DNA from: Arthonia radiata
Lineage: Eukaryota > Ascomycota > Arthoniomycetes > Arthoniales > Arthoniaceae
Reading direction: 5' to 3'
Length of the DNA: 64,000 bases
Assembly: GCA_002989075.1 (NCBI GenBank)
Contig: PSQN01000004.1
Span: 372,001 to 436,000, forward strand
Part shown: positions 1-12,048 of the stretch, in pieces
Layout: the number at the start of each line of letters is the position of its first letter
Position numbering within the stretch: position 1 is the first letter of the stretch
The notes under the pieces: generated by a model
What the model saw: the letters and a program-made list of their open reading frames with translations, nothing else
What the model was told of the DNA's origin: nothing
Database searches by the model: none
Translations under genes and position numbers: made by a program

Positions 1-3000
1 TGGTGGCCATGTACGGCACGAGTGCATCGATGTCCAGAGCCAGTGCTAAAAGTGCTGAGCGGCGTAAATTGAGTTGCGTCTTCTTATCTGCTTCAAGACG
101 TGCGGTATTGGCACCTACGCCGAACACGATACCCGCTGATGTGGGTGCCGGTATGCGATGTAGTGTATCGGGTATGCGCTCCTTGTCGTTGATGCCCCAG
201 TGTCGCAGGACTGGGAGCAGTCCGGCCTGTACGATCTTTTTCTGAAGCGAGAAAAGCTTCGGGTGACCGTAGACCTCTGCAACGTCTTTACGCCAGATCT
301 TCGCTGCGGGGCTTATGCGGACAACCCTTTGAAGGAGCGTCAAATGTGATTGTGAGACATTGTCGGGAAATTGCTTGGCATGAATGAGAGTTCCAAATAC
401 GCTGTTTGAGATGAGTGTGACTGCACTGAGCTGCTTATCGTTCTCTGGAAGTATGATGTTGAGTTTGGGAATGACAGTGGCCAAAATCTCGATAACACTC
501 AAGCCTTGAGCTGTGCCAGTGCCGTCGCCTGGGTCGTGTAGAATGCCAGCCGGTCTTGAGGTGAACGTGGCTTGCAGGAGTCGCTGGAACAGATCGCTCA
601 ACTCCTTGCGCATCTTGCGCTGCTCTCCAAAGTTGGTCTTCTCGACCTTTTCTGCCAGAGTCAGCAAGAAGAGCAGCAAGCAAGGCAATATTGAGCTGTG
701 GACGAATGGGTTGGACAACACATCCTTCAGAAAGGTCATGCAGTCTATCCATATCTCGTCCATGGCATCGTCGTCGAGAGATCTTGTATAATCGATAAGG
801 AAGACTCCCAGGTCAGTGTCTTTGACTTCCGATGTAAGGGTAGACATGCGTCCCGGTTCCAACGCGTTTGGATTTGTCCGGCTGTACAACGAATTGAAGA
901 TTGCAGGCATGAGGCGCTGAGGTCTTGATCCATCCAAAGACTGTAGTAAGCTAATGGCCTTGGGCCAGATCGAGCGATCAGGGTTGGGGCCTTTAGACTT
1001 GCCCTTCAGCGCAACCAACGTCTCAAAGCATTCTAAAGTCTCTGCCACGAACATACGATCTAACAGCCGACGAGCTCGATTCCGTAGGCGCGACGAGGTG
1101 TAATAGAACGAAGCTGAGCTACTTGGGTCAAATTGCTCTTCCTCTTGCCCGTATGCGGCCCATGACCAAATGCCGAAGCAAATCCTGACTGCGTCTTGAA
1201 GACACAAGATGACCGTCAATCTTGAATTAGCGGAGCTCTGTCGTGTCTTAGGAGTTTCCGATGAGAAAACTCCAGAAACGACGTTGCCGAAAAATCCTTG
1301 AGTGGGCTCCTGAGGTCTTGTGACAGCGTTTGCATTCTCCTCGAACGCGAGTCGGTCGTGCGCAACTGCAAGGGCATTTTCCAGTCCATTGAGAAGCGAC
1401 ATAAGTGACGACTCAGGCATGACACCGTCGGCACCGCCGCCCACAGCGAACGATTTCTTCACGTGCCGAAAGTTGATGTTAATCTGCTTGCAGAATGTTT
1501 CGACCAGCGGTATCAAGTTCTGGAACAGCGTATGGGCGTACAGCGGCAGGATTTCGATCATGAAAAGCACCCAGTTCTCGAGGACGTTTCTGGCGTATTG
1601 CGAAGTTATTCCATCCTGAAGTCGCTTCAGCAGTTGCTCTGGTGGAGGTATGCGTGTACCATTGGGTGGCTTTTCTTCACCCCGATCAACACTGCTGCGC
1701 CTTGTGTTAGACAAAGATATTGCATCCACAGACGAACTGTTGCGATGATGAATCGAGCGCTTTGGACTCTGCATGTATCTGAGCTTCAAGTAGCTCATGA
1801 TGGTGTCCAGCACGGCGACTTGGACTGAAGAAGCGGTCTCCTGTGTTTGTGTACACTTAGTCAGCATATCCAAAAGCCGGTGCTCAAGTGATTTGAAGTC
1901 CACGCCAGGCTGCTCAATGTGAGAGAACAGCTGCTGTAATATACCCAGTGCTTGACACTGCATTTCAGAGCTGGAAGAGGCCCTCTGATCGACTGGTTCC
2001 TCGAAGCCCAGTTGTGCTATGTCCAGGCAAAGCTTGATGGCATTGGCTTGGAGCGACTCGTCAGACTCTTCTCCCGCATTTGCGAGAGAGGTGCCCTGAG
2101 CAGACAAAACCATGCCTATATTATCAAGAGGCAGGCGGAATAGATTTGAGACATGTCTGAGGTAATAACAGCATTCTTGAGTCTGATCACCATGCGTCAA
2201 CATTGTACGATGCTGCTCAGGATTCGCGTGTCTTGAAAGGCGTCGCTGCTGATGGCTCGCTAGAGCTGCAAGTTTGAAAATCAGCACGTCAGAGACTGTG
2301 AAAAGGATGCCAGAAGATTTCAACCAGCCCACAAGGAAGAAATAAACCTCGGAGCCGTCAGCACTCAAACCTTCAAGGGCAAGCAGGAGAGGTCGAATGA
2401 GTATGCTTTGATGATCTCGCGTTTCGAAATTTGTCGTACTCAGGGTCGTCAAGCTCGATCGCCTCGCAACGCTACCACGCTTCTGCGCTCCAGCTGAGAT
2501 GTTCATAGAATGAGTCCAAAGTACTGCGAATCGTCGTGCTGACTCCGCTGTGCCACTGATTACAGACTTATCCTTTGATACGAACTGCGATACTGAAGAC
2601 TCGAGAACACTCTCTGTAGAGTCTGCAGAATCCAGTTGCCATAAAGTACGAACCGTCTCAACATGAAATTTCGGCATGACTGGTGACAAGAACGTCCAGA
2701 GCTTATGCACGAGAATCGACGCAATGCCTGAGGATCTGACTGCACGTCGTTGCGCTGCAGATGCTTTACCGAGCATGGTGACAATGCTTTTGGCGATCGA
2801 ATTGGCGAGAACAAAGTCCTCGGTAAGCTTGCGGTCAGTCAAGAGCGCTTGTTTGCAATGCTCAACAAAAGTCTCAGCGTCCAATGCATGACAGTCAGGG
2901 GTTTTTGTGATGAGGCTTGATAAGAGCTTAGATCGGGCAGCTATCGTAGGTGTCGACCGCGATGTCTGAAGCGCTTGTATGAAGATATTGCTGCAGCTTT

Positions 3001-5041
3001 GGAGAAGTACAGCAACGATCTGATGGGACGACAGTGGTGGCGGCGAGCAAGACATGTCCCCGTCAGACTCGGCATAAAACTTTGATATGGAGGTTATGAT
3101 CTCTTGCTCAAGCCTGCCTTGGGACATCTCCTTCCCGGAATCTTGACCGAAAGATGTGTTAAGCTGCGCTCTCTCTGGCATTCGCTCGACAAGCTGTCCT
3201 GCGAAGAAAACTGCAGAATCAGTAGTGTTTTCATTTACACTTGATGAGTTATTGTCGGACCTCGCGCGTTCGACTACACAGGCGAGCGTGTAAACGCAGC
3301 AAAGAGGAATATGAAATGCGAGCATCTCTTCGTCTCGAACGTTGAATGACTGGACGATGAAGCAGGCAAGCTCCAGCTTTCGCGTCCCCGTTTCTAAAGT
3401 GCCGGTCTTGTTGCCGAGCGCTGAGGAGATTAGAGTCAAAATTTGAGACCAAATGAGTCCAGCTTCAATGCCGTCGAAGAAGCTGCTTGCACTTCGTAAA
3501 GCCTCTTGATAATCATTTGGAGTAGCCGATGCTCGGTATTCCAGCAAAGCCTGAAAGGCAGGAACAAAGATACTGGCAACCACTGCGTTGCCGATCTCCC
3601 ACCTATCCGAGAGGGACAACGCGATTCTGTATGATCTCACAAGATCACCGAGAGACACCTCGGGCTGTTGTAACATGCGAAGAATGCTGGCAGAGAGTGG
3701 TTGAAGGCCGTATGCTCGGAAGTATGCTACTGAGGTGTTGGTCCTTCGTTCAACTATGATTGGCGTAGTAGGCGACATTGTACTATCGTCATCATCGCCA
3801 TTATTGGGGCCCAAGAACCAGGACCATAAGCGTCGGTTCAGGCTCATGTCGCGACGAGCAAGCACGGTCGAGGCCGCAGAGACAATTCGCTCGCGGTCCT
3901 GGTCACCAACCCGACTAGTCAGCATTGGCGAATGTAGAGGAAGATGAGTGAGAAGGAGGTCCAGGTACCCTCGTTGAACGAGGGGCTGTTCATCTTCAAG
4001 GCCCGCTGCGAAACAACGGATCAACAAGCCAGGTTCAGGGGAGACGACCGCCTCTGCTGCTTGTGGCAGCTCAGCTTCACCATCTCCGCTCGCAGAATTT
4101 GCACTGTCACCATTAGTCTGAGCCGCAGCAGCCGGTATTTTGGAAGGACCGAGTTTGGGCAGTCGTCGAACGAGGAAGGCCAGGGCACCTTGACGTCGAG
4201 AATTTCCACTGATAGTGGAGAGAAAGAGGCATTGCCAGAAGTACTCGTCTCCGAAACCTTGCGCACTTTTGCCCTCTTTCGACGGGCTGTCGTTTACGGC
4301 GAATCTTATGTCATCAGCAATCTTTAGCGTTCGATCGAAGTCCTCGCTGTTTTCCTCCTCCAAGCCAGGCAACAAGCACAGCAGGAGCGCTCGTAGGGCA
4401 GGTCGCAATGCTGAGGCGTCAAGGGTGACGATGTGTCTCTCAAGCAACGATAGAAATGCTGGCCTGATAGATAGTGAAGCGAAGGAAAGCACTGGGGACA
4501 GGCCTGGTAGGAAGACAGAGAGGTCTCGAGCAAGGCCGCTTCTCTAAGCAGCATCAGCTAGACAGCCAGGGATTCATGACAAGGGTTGGTATCGTACTCC
4601 TAGCAGAACGAAGATAAAGTCGTACAGCTCCAGAGCCTTTTGGTGTACACCAGATGGCAGACTAGGATTCAAGCACTGCGCAAGCTTGCTGGCAACAGAC
4701 TGCTTCTGGGGTACGGAGTTCACGTCGGGCGGGTGAGCCTGTATGACCTTGAGCAAACGCCCAAGGCCAGAAATGTAGTCCGGCCATTCCAAGCGTGCAG
4801 TGTCAAAGTGTGAGAGGGCTCGCTCAATCTGTGAGGTCCATCTTCGATAGGGCTTCTCTTGCTTCGATGGCTCTGCGCGCGCGTGCTGTCAGATCTCGTG
4901 CAAGGCAAAAGACGCATCATTTGTAACGTACATACCATCCTCGAGCTGTCGTCGAGGTCCTCTCTGGCCAGGCAGTGGAGAGTCGCGTCCGGAGCCGGGC
5001 GGCGATGGTGAACGAAGTCGGCGCTCATGTTCAGGTGTCAT
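1..5041 (-). CDS. DOP1: DOP1/Dopey family protein, C-terminus cut by window edge
   Basis: Dopey proteins are large peripheral Golgi/endosome proteins that work with the flippase partner Mon2/Neo1 in membrane traffic. I see a Dopey N-terminal domain: the segment EWPDYISGLGRLLKVIQAH, then a Leu-rich helical repeat that stays open to base 1, where the residues LALALDIDALVPYM are still family-like. Three exons fit: 5041-4936, 4872-4598 and 4543-1 (continuing out of the window). The introns are 4873-4935 (63 bp, GTATGT..GCGCAG) and 4544-4597 (54 bp, GTACGA..TTAG). The ATG at 5041 is chosen because only this frame joins exon 2 correctly (GAT G / AG CCA); the nearby ATG at 5028 is out of frame. Roughly 1,600 residues are present; fungal members are commonly 1,700-1,900. 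It diverges from MON1. Family assignment is strong, exon edges good. Confidence 0.9.
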
Positions 5042-5286
5042 GTCGAGTCAGAGAGGCTATTGCATGCTGTGAGCTCAGGAAGAGTCTCATGTCGGTCGTA
5101 ATCAAGTACAGCGCTTGCAGAGAGGTCTGGAAGGTGTTTTGTGGATAACTTGCTGGAAGTGTTTGTGGACAAAGGTTGCGATCCTCGATCTGCACCTTTC
5201 ATCCCTCCGTGACATCAGATGCGTCCTCCGCCCAACTCATCACCCAGCGCGATAGCACGGCTTCGAAATCATGCTGAGGCTTAGCG
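5042..5286. promoter_or_regulatory. Shared divergent promoter of DOP1 and MON1
   Basis: This 245-bp gap separates the two start codons and must hold both promoters and both 5' leaders. I see no TATA box or clear factor site. Shared control of two endomembrane-traffic genes is only an inference from the arrangement. Confidence 0.5.
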
Positions 5287-7377
5287 ATGCCCCAAGACAG
5301 GCCCGAGAAGCCGACAGGAGATGGTGCGGTAATACATGACGATCTTCAAGCTGCCTTGGAGGATGTGAACAGAAGCACTGCAGCAACTACACCTTCAACA
5401 AGAGCCGCGTCCAACGCCAGCGACAACGCAGATGACTCGATTGTCAACAAGCTGTCACAGCTTTCGGCGACACCGGACAAGTCGTCGCTGCTCACGCCGA
5501 CGGGATCACTAAGGGTCTCAAAGGCCGCGGCTCGACCGCAACTTCAAGGGCGCACAACCACTGCAGTCACTCGCGCCGACATACAAAGCACAGCTCGCGC
5601 TGAGCGCTCGCCGTCAGTCAGCACATCAGCGAGCCGGGCACAATCCCGGCGCAATAGCTTCTCAAAGCCACACGGATCGCTACGCCAGCCCTCCCGCCTG
5701 CACAACGATGCCGACGATCGCGCAAGTATTAGGAGCGTCCTCAGCAATGCTGGTTCCGTGAGCGGCGCTTTCGGCGCTGAAGGTCTTCTCGGCGATCTAC
5801 TAAGCAAAGACGAGGCACACGCATGGCATGAGCAGCAAACAGCGGAGGCTCAAGAGGAGGAGCCGACGGAGGCAGACGTGCAGAAAGACCAAGAGTTTGA
5901 GTCGCAGTTCACAAGCGAATTTGTCGAGCTGGATGATCTGAAGACGCAAGGCAATTCCTCAGAGTCATTGCAGCTCGCATGGTCGCTGAAACTCAAGCAT
6001 TTCTTCATCCTGTCATCAGCGGGCAAGCCCATCTGGAGCAGACATGGCGATGACGAGCTTATTTCGAACTCGGTCGGAGTGATGCAGACGATCATTTCGT
6101 TCTATCAAGGCGCAAAGGATACGCTCAAAAGCTTCGTGGCCGGCGACGCGCGATTCTGTATTGTGTCAAAAGGCCACCTCTTCCTCGTAGCGGTCAGCCG
6201 GATGGGAGAGAACGACATTCAGCTTCGAGCGCAATTGGAAGCTCTGTACATGCAGATTTTGTCCTCGCTCACGTTGACTAACATGGAGAAGATGTTCATC
6301 AGCCGTCCAAACACAGATCTGAGAAGGCCACTACAAGGCACAGAGAAGCTCCTTTCAGCACTCGCCGATGGATTCACGCGTGGGTCACCAACCACACTCT
6401 TATCCGCCCTGGAGTGCCTTCGTCTACGCAAAGCTCATCGAGCAGCGATTAACAATCACTTCTCCAAAGCGCGTGTTCAGAGTCTTCTCTATGGGCTGCT
6501 TGTCACCGATACCGGCCAGCTCGTGTCTGTCCTACGACCGAAAAAGCACTCTCTGCACCCCGGCGATCTCCAGCTCATCTTCAACATGCTCTTCGAAGCG
6601 AAAGGCGTTCGAGCAGGCGGCGGCGACAACTGGATCCCGCTCTGCCTCCCCGGCTTCAACAACACTGGCTACGTCTACATGTACGTCAGCTTCCTCGATG
6701 TCATCAACCCCTCGGCCGATTCCGATCCACCAGGTGCCTCGCATCCCTCTCCCCCAAGCGCCACTGCAACGACCACTCCACGCTCACCCACGCCCATACC
6801 CGGGAAGCCACCGCCTCCCTTCCCACAATCTCAAGGCCTCTGTCTCGTCCTGATCAGCGCACACCCCAATTCCTTCGACGACCTGCGCAGCATGCGCGAC
6901 ACCTTCGTCTCCTCCATCATCGGCCTCAACCCTTCGACCACCTCCGCTATCAGCACAAACACGCCTTCTCTCGCACCTCTCCGCATCGCGTTGGCTACGC
7001 CACGCCTATCAATGACCGCCATCGCTCCCGGCGCGCCACTCGAGCACTTCCTCTACAAGTCGCGCACACACGTGCAATTTGTCATGCCCTCACCCGACCC
7101 GCATTTCTCTGCACCGCTCGCGTGGCGGAGATTGATGAGCAGGTACGCAACGCTACACAGTGCTGTACACGGGCGCGGTGCTGGTAGGAACAAAGTCGTG
7201 CATTTCGTGGGCAGGGAAGGCGTGAGCGTCGCGTGGTGCACGGCGCAATTCGACGTGTACGCGGTCGCGGAACGGGGTACGAGCAGGCAGGCGGTGGCGA
7301 GGGGTTTGGAGATGGTGGTGAGCTGGGTGCGGAGGGAGGAGGAGCGGTGTTTCGTCGTGGGCGGCGCTGTGTTTTGA
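5287..7377 (+). CDS. MON1: Vacuolar fusion protein MON1
   Basis: Mon1 pairs with Ccz1 as the guanine-nucleotide exchange factor that loads Rab7/Ypt7 on late endosomes and autophagosomes. The protein is 696 aa in one uninterrupted exon. Residues 1-220 are a disordered Ser/Thr-rich tail. The Mon1 core follows with its hallmark stretch (AWSLKLKHFFILSSAGKPIW, about residues 228-247), the first longin-like region (about 228-350), GLLVTDTGQLVSVLRPKKHS and NWIPLCLPGFNNTGYVYMY in the middle longin domain, and a third region towards the C-terminus. A Pro/Ser/Thr-rich loop (about 478-515) interrupts the second half and is likely a lineage insertion. The start at 5287 is the first ATG in frame. It is convergent with the nitrate transporter, only 109 bp away. 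Confidence 0.93.
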   Translation: MPQDRPEKPTGDGAVIHDDLQAALEDVNRSTAATTPSTRAASNASDNADDSIVNKLSQLSATPDKSSLLTPTGSLRVSKAAARPQLQGRTTTAVTRADIQSTARAERSPSVSTSASRAQSRRNSFSKPHGSLRQPSRLHNDADDRASIRSVLSNAGSVSGAFGAEGLLGDLLSKDEAHAWHEQQTAEAQEEEPTEADVQKDQEFESQFTSEFVELDDLKTQGNSSESLQLAWSLKLKHFFILSSAGKPIWSRHGDDELISNSVGVMQTIISFYQGAKDTLKSFVAGDARFCIVSKGHLFLVAVSRMGENDIQLRAQLEALYMQILSSLTLTNMEKMFISRPNTDLRRPLQGTEKLLSALADGFTRGSPTTLLSALECLRLRKAHRAAINNHFSKARVQSLLYGLLVTDTGQLVSVLRPKKHSLHPGDLQLIFNMLFEAKGVRAGGGDNWIPLCLPGFNNTGYVYMYVSFLDVINPSADSDPPGASHPSPPSATATTTPRSPTPIPGKPPPPFPQSQGLCLVLISAHPNSFDDLRSMRDTFVSSIIGLNPSTTSAISTNTPSLAPLRIALATPRLSMTAIAPGAPLEHFLYKSRTHVQFVMPSPDPHFSAPLAWRRLMSRYATLHSAVHGRGAGRNKVVHFVGREGVSVAWCTAQFDVYAVAERGTSRQAVARGLEMVVSWVRREEERCFVVGGAVF

Positions 7378-7486
7378 GACCATCGTTGCATTACCATATT
7401 GTATTGCGCTCTGTACATCATTGGCATCTATACACCATCGTTTCCATTTCTCGTGATCCTCATCTACATCCATTACCAGCAACCAC

Positions 7487-9067
7487 TCAACGACCCCCAA
7501 TCTGCCCCTTCGGAATCGGCGGGATCCAACACACCAATGCATTCACCGCAATACTGATCACGCCGATAATCCAGATACTAGTGCCATACTTCTTCGTCCC
7601 CTCAACGCGGAAAATCACACTGAAGATAATACCCCCCAGATTCCCAGACGCGCCCGTGATCCCGCTTATGATCCCGTTTGCGAATGGGTGTACGTGCGGC
7701 ACCAACGCGTAGTTCATGCCATTCGCGCCCTCCAGGAAGAACGCCATGCCCGCCACGAGCCCGAACATGGTGCTCTTATCATGACTGTTGACTTTGCCGA
7801 TGACGACAAGGAAGGCGCCCATGATCAATGAGAAAGTATGAAGCAGTGCCTTCTTCGCCCACACGGAATTCGTCTTCCTGTACGCGAGATCCGCGAAGAA
7901 ACCACCAAGAGGCCTAAACACAATATTCAGCAGCCCAAACATAGCCGCCCAATTCCCCGAATCCTGCGTCGACAGCTTCGGCTTGAACTGCGCGCCGTAG
8001 TAATTCCCCAGGATGCTGTTGATGGCGAGCTCCGCGCCAAACGTGCAGAAGTAGCACGCCCCCGTCACAAACGTCTGCGGGCTCGCGAAGACGTACAGGC
8101 ATTCCTTGAAAGTCGGGGCGCGGACGACCTCGCCCTTGGCCGTGTCCAGCATCTGCTCCGCCGTCAAGTGGGCTTCATGGTCGGTGAAGTGAGGGTCCCC
8201 GGGGCCGATGTCTTTCTTCTCGTCTCTGCTGCCGGTGGGGGAGTGGTTAGAGGAATCGGAGTCGAGGCGGCTCTTCTCGTTTTCGGAGGGGCCCTTGGTG
8301 TCGAAGGCGCCGCCGGCGGGGACGTCGACGACGCCGATCATGGAGTGACGGCGCATGTTCTTGTCGACGGCGGTTTCGCGCTCGGACCATTTGCCTGTGG
8401 GGGTGTCGGGGCAGCAGATGAGCATGGCGATGGCGGTGACGACGATGAGGATGCCGGGGATGACGAAGGAGACGCGCCAGGCGACGTGTTTGGTTTGATG
8501 CTGGTTGTGCATGAGGGAGTTGTAGATGGCGGGCATGACAAAGTACGTGATGCCGCCGCCGGCGTTGCCGAAGCCGCCCGTCAGCGCATTCGCGGTGCCG
8601 ACGACGTTCTTGTCGAAGAAGGCGGTGGTCCAGACTTGGCAGGGGACGAAGCTGCCGCCGAGGATGCCGACGAAGAAGCGGATGGCGTAGAGGCCTTTGA
8701 CGCCCGTGACGCCGCCGGCGCAGAAGGTGGGGATGGCGCCCGCGAGGAGGATGCCGGCGAAGGTGACGCGGGGGCCGAAGCGGTCGCAGCAGGGTCCGGA
8801 GATCATGCGGATGAGGAGCGTGGCGACGAGGCCGATGACGTTGGAGTTGAGGACTTGTGCCTGCGTGGCGTGGATGTCGCCCGCGATGACGTCCGCGAGG
8901 AGTGGGGGAAAGGCGTACCATGACCAGAAGGCGATCATGAAGCCGAACCAGGAGAAATGGAAGACGCGCGCGTAGACATTGACGACGTTGAAGAAGGGGA
9001 TGGAGCGCGCTTTCGAATTGACGGGGTTGACTTCGGGGGCAGCGTAGAGATTCTTGAGGAACCCCAT
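7487..9067 (-). CDS. High-affinity nitrate transporter, NNP family of MFS
   Basis: A 526-aa polytopic membrane protein of the nitrate/nitrite porter family (Aspergillus CrnA/NrtA, plant NRT2), which imports nitrate with protons at the plasma membrane. Both nitrate signatures are visible: GGFGNAGGGITYFVMPAIY in TM5 and GASGNLGGIIFSVIFR in TM11. The motif CPDTPTGKWSERE opens the long central cytoplasmic loop (about residues 225-325), which is rich in Ser/Asp/Lys as in fungal members. An Arg sits in TM2 (LLIRMISGP), the position known to bind substrate. There is one exon, whereas many fungal homologues have introns. It is not beside nitrate or nitrite reductase here. The upstream region carries clustered GATA sites, in line with AreA/NIT2 control, which is inferred. 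Confidence 0.93.
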   Translation of the reverse strand: MGFLKNLYAAPEVNPVNSKARSIPFFNVVNVYARVFHFSWFGFMIAFWSWYAFPPLLADVIAGDIHATQAQVLNSNVIGLVATLLIRMISGPCCDRFGPRVTFAGILLAGAIPTFCAGGVTGVKGLYAIRFFVGILGGSFVPCQVWTTAFFDKNVVGTANALTGGFGNAGGGITYFVMPAIYNSLMHNQHQTKHVAWRVSFVIPGILIVVTAIAMLICCPDTPTGKWSERETAVDKNMRRHSMIGVVDVPAGGAFDTKGPSENEKSRLDSDSSNHSPTGSRDEKKDIGPGDPHFTDHEAHLTAEQMLDTAKGEVVRAPTFKECLYVFASPQTFVTGACYFCTFGAELAINSILGNYYGAQFKPKLSTQDSGNWAAMFGLLNIVFRPLGGFFADLAYRKTNSVWAKKALLHTFSLIMGAFLVVIGKVNSHDKSTMFGLVAGMAFFLEGANGMNYALVPHVHPFANGIISGITGASGNLGGIIFSVIFRVEGTKKYGTSIWIIGVISIAVNALVCWIPPIPKGQIGGR

Positions 9068-10537
9068 GGTGAGTGATGTTCGATGAGTTTGAAGCGGCTA
9101 AGTGTAGGAGAGCTTGCTGTGCGCAGATGAGGATGGAGGACACTCCGGAAGGAGCGTGCGTTCCAGGCGCGTGGGTAAGGTACGGGATGAGGTACCTAGG
9201 TGCAGGGGTGGTGCCTCCTCTTATGTTCAATGGGGCGACTGGAGATGCTCAGACGAGGCTGATCGACGATTGTTCGAGATCTGTATGACAATTATCGAGG
9301 CTCTCCGGCAGTAATGTGACGCAACAATGCGTAAGCGGAGGTACTTGCAGCTTTCCCCAGACGCCTCCGATGGCTGGATCGTGGTCAATGCTTGGCTAAG
9401 ATAGGTCGAAGGGTCGCGAGATACGAAGTCAGGCTCCTCGTTTACAGCGACCGAGGTGCATAAGCTGCCCGATTCACTAACGAGACTTGGGCGATCTGCA
9501 ATCTTGGAGTGGTCAAGAGGTACAATACGAAATGGCTATTAGATCCAATGTGCGGCGTAGCAAAGTATGCAAAATTTAAGAAGCTACAACCGTCAAGATG
9601 AAATACCTTAGACAGCTGCTGCATCGGACGTAGACTTTTGATAATGCTCTTGATCCGGAGAAAGACCACTCACAGGATGTATCTGGTCTCGGATGAGATG
9701 AAGGCGGCGCATCTCGACAGAAGGCAATCCTCTCAGCCAAGTCAAACCCTCGAGGAGAGGAACAGCGAATGAAGTCTCGGAGAAAGGTCGATCCAAGCCT
9801 GTCAGTACCGGAAGTAGCAGGGCATGGGGGCGCAATTGGATGCAGGCCATGCTTATCAGACACGAGAGATAAGAAGACACTGATAAGCCAGCTCCAAGGC
9901 TCAACATTTTTCGCTGCACTCACGCACGTTTCACCCGTTCGCTAGTAATGGCTCGCGGCCCGCTCTTGCATCCTTGCTTTCTCCGCGATACACATCTAGT
10001 TGCTCGACTTCTTCAACGACTTCTGCAAGGCCTTCTGACAAGAGTGTCGCTCTGAACCGTTGTACGCTGGCCTCGAACATGACCCTCAGAGATACGATAG
10101 AGGTTCTTCCCATCTGCAATCTCGGTGGCCGTCAACAGCGTAGCGGGCGATAAAGCGTGCGAACCAAAAGTCTTCGTGTTCAGTGAAGTCAGCAAATGTG
10201 GTGCATTTTAAGTTTGGTCGCTGTTCGATAAGGGTGGACTGATAAGTATCGGTCGTGCTTAGCGATGGACTCAGCACCCTCCTGTGTCTCCTAGACCTTC
10301 ACGTGGCACGCTTTGCAATTGTCCTGGAGATATCTGAATCATTTCTTGTCATCTTCCACGATGGGTGGTCTTCTCAGCGAACTTGGCTTTTTGCGCCACA
10401 CGTGCCTCCGGACGGGATTTACGCTAATGCAGGTTGTAAGGCTGTTAGCTGCCGCCGGACAGAGCCGGCAGGGAAGGTGATCTCGATGCATTTCGCGCAG
10501 AATTGGGCAAGCCACCACACTGCAAAAGAATCACACC
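9068..10537. promoter_or_regulatory. Divergent intergenic region with two GATA-site clusters
   Basis: 1.47 kb between the nitrate transporter and the D-serine dehydratase-like gene with no convincing coding sequence. Sites of the core GATAA/TTATC, bound by fungal nitrogen regulators of the AreA/NIT2 type, are clustered. Three lie within 36 bp (CTTATC 9852-9857, GATAAG 9868-9873, GATAAG 9882-9887) and three at 10149-10154 (GATAAA), 10227-10232 and 10241-10246 (GATAAG). The first cluster is nearer the transporter (about 800 bp), the second is about 300 bp upstream of the other gene. I saw no clear NirA-type site. Binding is inferred. Confidence 0.45.
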
Positions 10538-12048
10538 ATGGCCAAGTCCATCCGATATGAGGACCTGTATCCGGTGCCATCACAGGATTTGCTCAGGTCT
10601 ATATTCATAGACAAGGATGTTCGCCATGTCGAGGGTCCGGCTCCCATCCTGGATAGAGCGGTTGTTGGCCGAAACTGCCATACAATGCTAGAGACGACCA
10701 AAAGACTGGGCTTAGGCTTCAGAGCCCATGTCAAAACGCACAAGACAACACAGGTGACCCGTATGCAAGTCGGAGATGATCCCAAGCAAGACGTGAATAT
10801 CATCGTCTCAACACTTGCCGAAGCCGAGCAGCAATATGAGCTGCTTTCAGAATATCACCAGCAAGGACGCAAAGTTAATGTGAGCTTATTGTAGAACACA
10901 GAACGTCAAGAATGCGTTGTTGACTTGCTGTAAGATTCTCCTGGGCATACCTCCCGCGGCACGAGCCTATGCCAGGATGAAGCCGATTAGAGAAGCTCTA
11001 GGACCTGATTCCCTTTCTTTCCTCATAGACCATCCTGTGCAGCTTCACAACTTCATCTTAGATCCTAAGAATCATGCTGACGACCCTGTGCCTTGCTTCG
11101 TAAAGATAGGTAACGTTTACATTCAGTTGCTGTTCCGCGGCCATCTCCTGACAAGAAGTAGATGTTGGCTACCACAGAGCAGGTGTTGCGCCGGACACGT
11201 CTTCATTGGAAACGCTGCTGGAAGCCATGGCCCACGCACAGCAGTCAAAAGGACCGCCACATGTCAAACTCATCGGCTTCTATAGTCACAACTCTCTCAG
11301 CTATAATGCTAGCTCTCCCGACGAGTCAATGCAATACCTAGCAGAAGAGCTCGACAGATGTAGTCAAGCAGCCAAGAAAGCTTCGGAGCTTGGGATCGCT
11401 GGAGAGCGTCTCGTCATCTCCATCGGCGCCACGCCAACAACAGCTTCAGTGCAGAACTTGTCCACGGAGTCTGAGCAGGCAAAGCGAGTCCATCAGATGC
11501 TTGACTCGATGTCCGAAGTCTTCCATGTCGAGGTACATGCGGGAAACTACCCACTCCTGGACATGCAGCAGCTGGCCACCCACTCGCGGCCTTTGACTTT
11601 AGAGAACGGCCCTACCATGACTCACCAAAACATTGCTTACAGAGTGATGGCCGAAGTTCTGAGCGTGTACACGGAGCGCGAGCAACCCGAAGCACTGATA
11701 GGAGCTGGCACATTAGCGCTAGGTCACGAGACTTGTAAGAGCTATAAGGGCTGGGGTGTCGTGGCTCCAGCCATGTGGCACACCACTACTCCAGAGCGTA
11801 TGTGGGACGAAGACGAGAAGACAGGATGGATCGTGGACCGCATCAGTCAGGAACATGGCGTGCTCAGCTGGCAAGGCCCTCAGGATCAGGTGCGGCAGCT
11901 TCGCATCGGCGAGAAGATCACCATATTCCCCAACCACGCCTGCATCAGTGCCGCGGGATTTTCCTGGTTCCTGATCGTAGACTCAAGCTTTGAAGGCGAC
12001 AAAGCGACAAAGATAGTCGATGTCTGGGTCCGATGTCGCGGGTGGTAG
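10538..12048 (+). CDS. D-serine dehydratase-like PLP/zinc enzyme (Dsd1 family)
   Basis: Eukaryotic D-serine dehydratases are fold-type III PLP enzymes that turn D-serine into pyruvate and ammonia and need zinc. Three exons, 10538-10879, 10935-11109 and 11162-12048, give 467 aa; the introns are 55 and 52 bp and both joins keep the family pattern (KVN-ILLGIPPAAR; FVKI-DVGYHRAG). The PLP lysine lies in AHVKTHKT (about residues 63-70). The barrel continues through VKLIGFYSHN. The C-terminal beta-domain carries PNHAC, with the His and Cys that bind zinc in Dsd1. Yeast Dsd1 is about 430 aa, so the length fits. D-threonine aldolase or another D-amino-acid lyase of the family is possible; substrate cannot be read from sequence. 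It shares a promoter region with the nitrate transporter, which would suit nitrogen scavenging. Confidence 0.85.

Noticed and set aside
7838-8923. 361-codon open frame antisense to the nitrate transporter
   Set aside because: Asp/Gly/Ala-rich shadow caused by the GC-rich third positions of the real gene; no protein features.
8247-9230. 327-codon minus frame overlapping the nitrate transporter
   Set aside because: Arg/His/Pro/Leu-rich alternative frame of the same gene.
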